Origin: an uncultured Eubacteriales bacterium | Lineage (GTDB): Bacteria > Bacillota > Clostridia > Oscillospirales > CAG-272 | Direction: 5' to 3' | Assembly: GCA_934462885.1 (NCBI GenBank) | Contig: CAKSJC010000123.1 | Location: forward strand, 1-5,681 | Length of the DNA stretch: 5,681 nt | Shown here: positions 5,606-5,681 of the stretch, piece after piece | How the letters are laid out: each line of letters begins with the position of its first letter | How positions within the stretch are numbered: position 1 is the stretch's first letter | The notes under the pieces: model-generated | The model's database searches: none | Seen by the model: only the letters and a program-made list of their open reading frames with translations | What the model was told of the DNA's origin: nothing | Translations under genes and position numbers: made by a program

Positions 5606-5681
5606 ATGAAAGAATTTGAACTGAAATACGGTTGCAACCCAAATCAGAAACCCGCAAAGATTTATATGTCGGACGGAACTG
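5606..5681 (+). CDS. AICAR formyltransferase, stand-alone (PurH C-terminal type), 5' fragment
   Basis: Only 25 codons are inside the window. They include LKYGCNPNQKPAKIYM (residues 6-21), which I recognise as the N-terminus of the clostridial stand-alone phosphoribosylaminoimidazolecarboxamide formyltransferase (about 390 residues), matching the start of the AICAR transformylase domain of PurH without the cyclohydrolase domain. It would transfer a formyl group from 10-formyl-THF to AICAR, giving FAICAR for the cyclohydrolase just upstream. GGGAG (5595-5599) is 6 bases before the ATG. The 47-base gap from the previous gene is longer than other gaps in the cluster and contains TTGACA (5560-5565) without a well-spaced -10, so I read it as the same operon. 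The rest of the protein must be checked outside the window. Confidence 0.82.
   Translation, partial: MKEFELKYGCNPNQKPAKIYMSDGT

Noticed and set aside
1..5681. Mobile elements, CRISPR, tRNA, rRNA or a defence system
   Set aside because: No transposase, direct repeat array, cloverleaf or defence-type domain was seen on either strand; all sizeable frames are explained by metabolic genes.

Overview
The window looks like a piece of chromosome from an anaerobic Firmicute of the class Clostridia, probably gut-associated. The evidence is moderate G+C with A/T-rich intergenic regions, strong AGGAGG-type ribosome binding sites, a ZTP (pfl-type) riboswitch, and a purine pathway in which the last two steps are made by separate proteins (a PurO-type IMP cyclohydrolase and a stand-alone AICAR formyltransferase) instead of a fused PurH. 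This is inference from gene content; no rRNA or other firm taxonomic marker is present.

Layout: the left 2.07 kb is on the minus strand and holds a two-gene unit. A LarA-superfamily (DUF2088) nickel-pincer racemase/epimerase homologue (2070-769) is followed after 9 bases by a PHP-domain phosphoesterase (759 to beyond the left edge). A compact divergent control region (about 2070-2425) carries two candidate minus-strand promoters, an A/T-rich inverted repeat, a near-consensus plus-strand promoter, and a long plus-strand leader with a ZTP riboswitch and its overlapping intrinsic terminator.

The right 3.26 kb is plus strand and devoted to de novo purine synthesis: purE (2426-2920) with its own terminator, a 197-base gap, then a tightly packed cluster purM (3161-4210), purN (4218-4829), a PurO-family IMP cyclohydrolase (4836-5558) and the first 25 codons of an AICAR formyltransferase (5606 to the right edge). 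Together these cover GAR formylation (PurN), AIR formation (PurM), AIR/N5-CAIR to CAIR chemistry (PurE), AICAR formylation and IMP ring closure. purF, purD, purL, purK, purC and purB are not in the window.

The regulatory logic is coherent. ZTP builds up when 10-formyl-THF is short and AICAR formylation stalls; the riboswitch would then favour read-through into purE. The two folate-using enzymes (PurN and AICAR formyltransferase) lie in the next transcription unit, beyond a good terminator, so whether the riboswitch reaches them is an open question. I see no mobile element, CRISPR array, tRNA, rRNA or wholly unknown system here. The most notable points are the riboswitch with its compensatory pseudoknot change, the split purH, and the LarA homologue with all key residues but unknown substrate.
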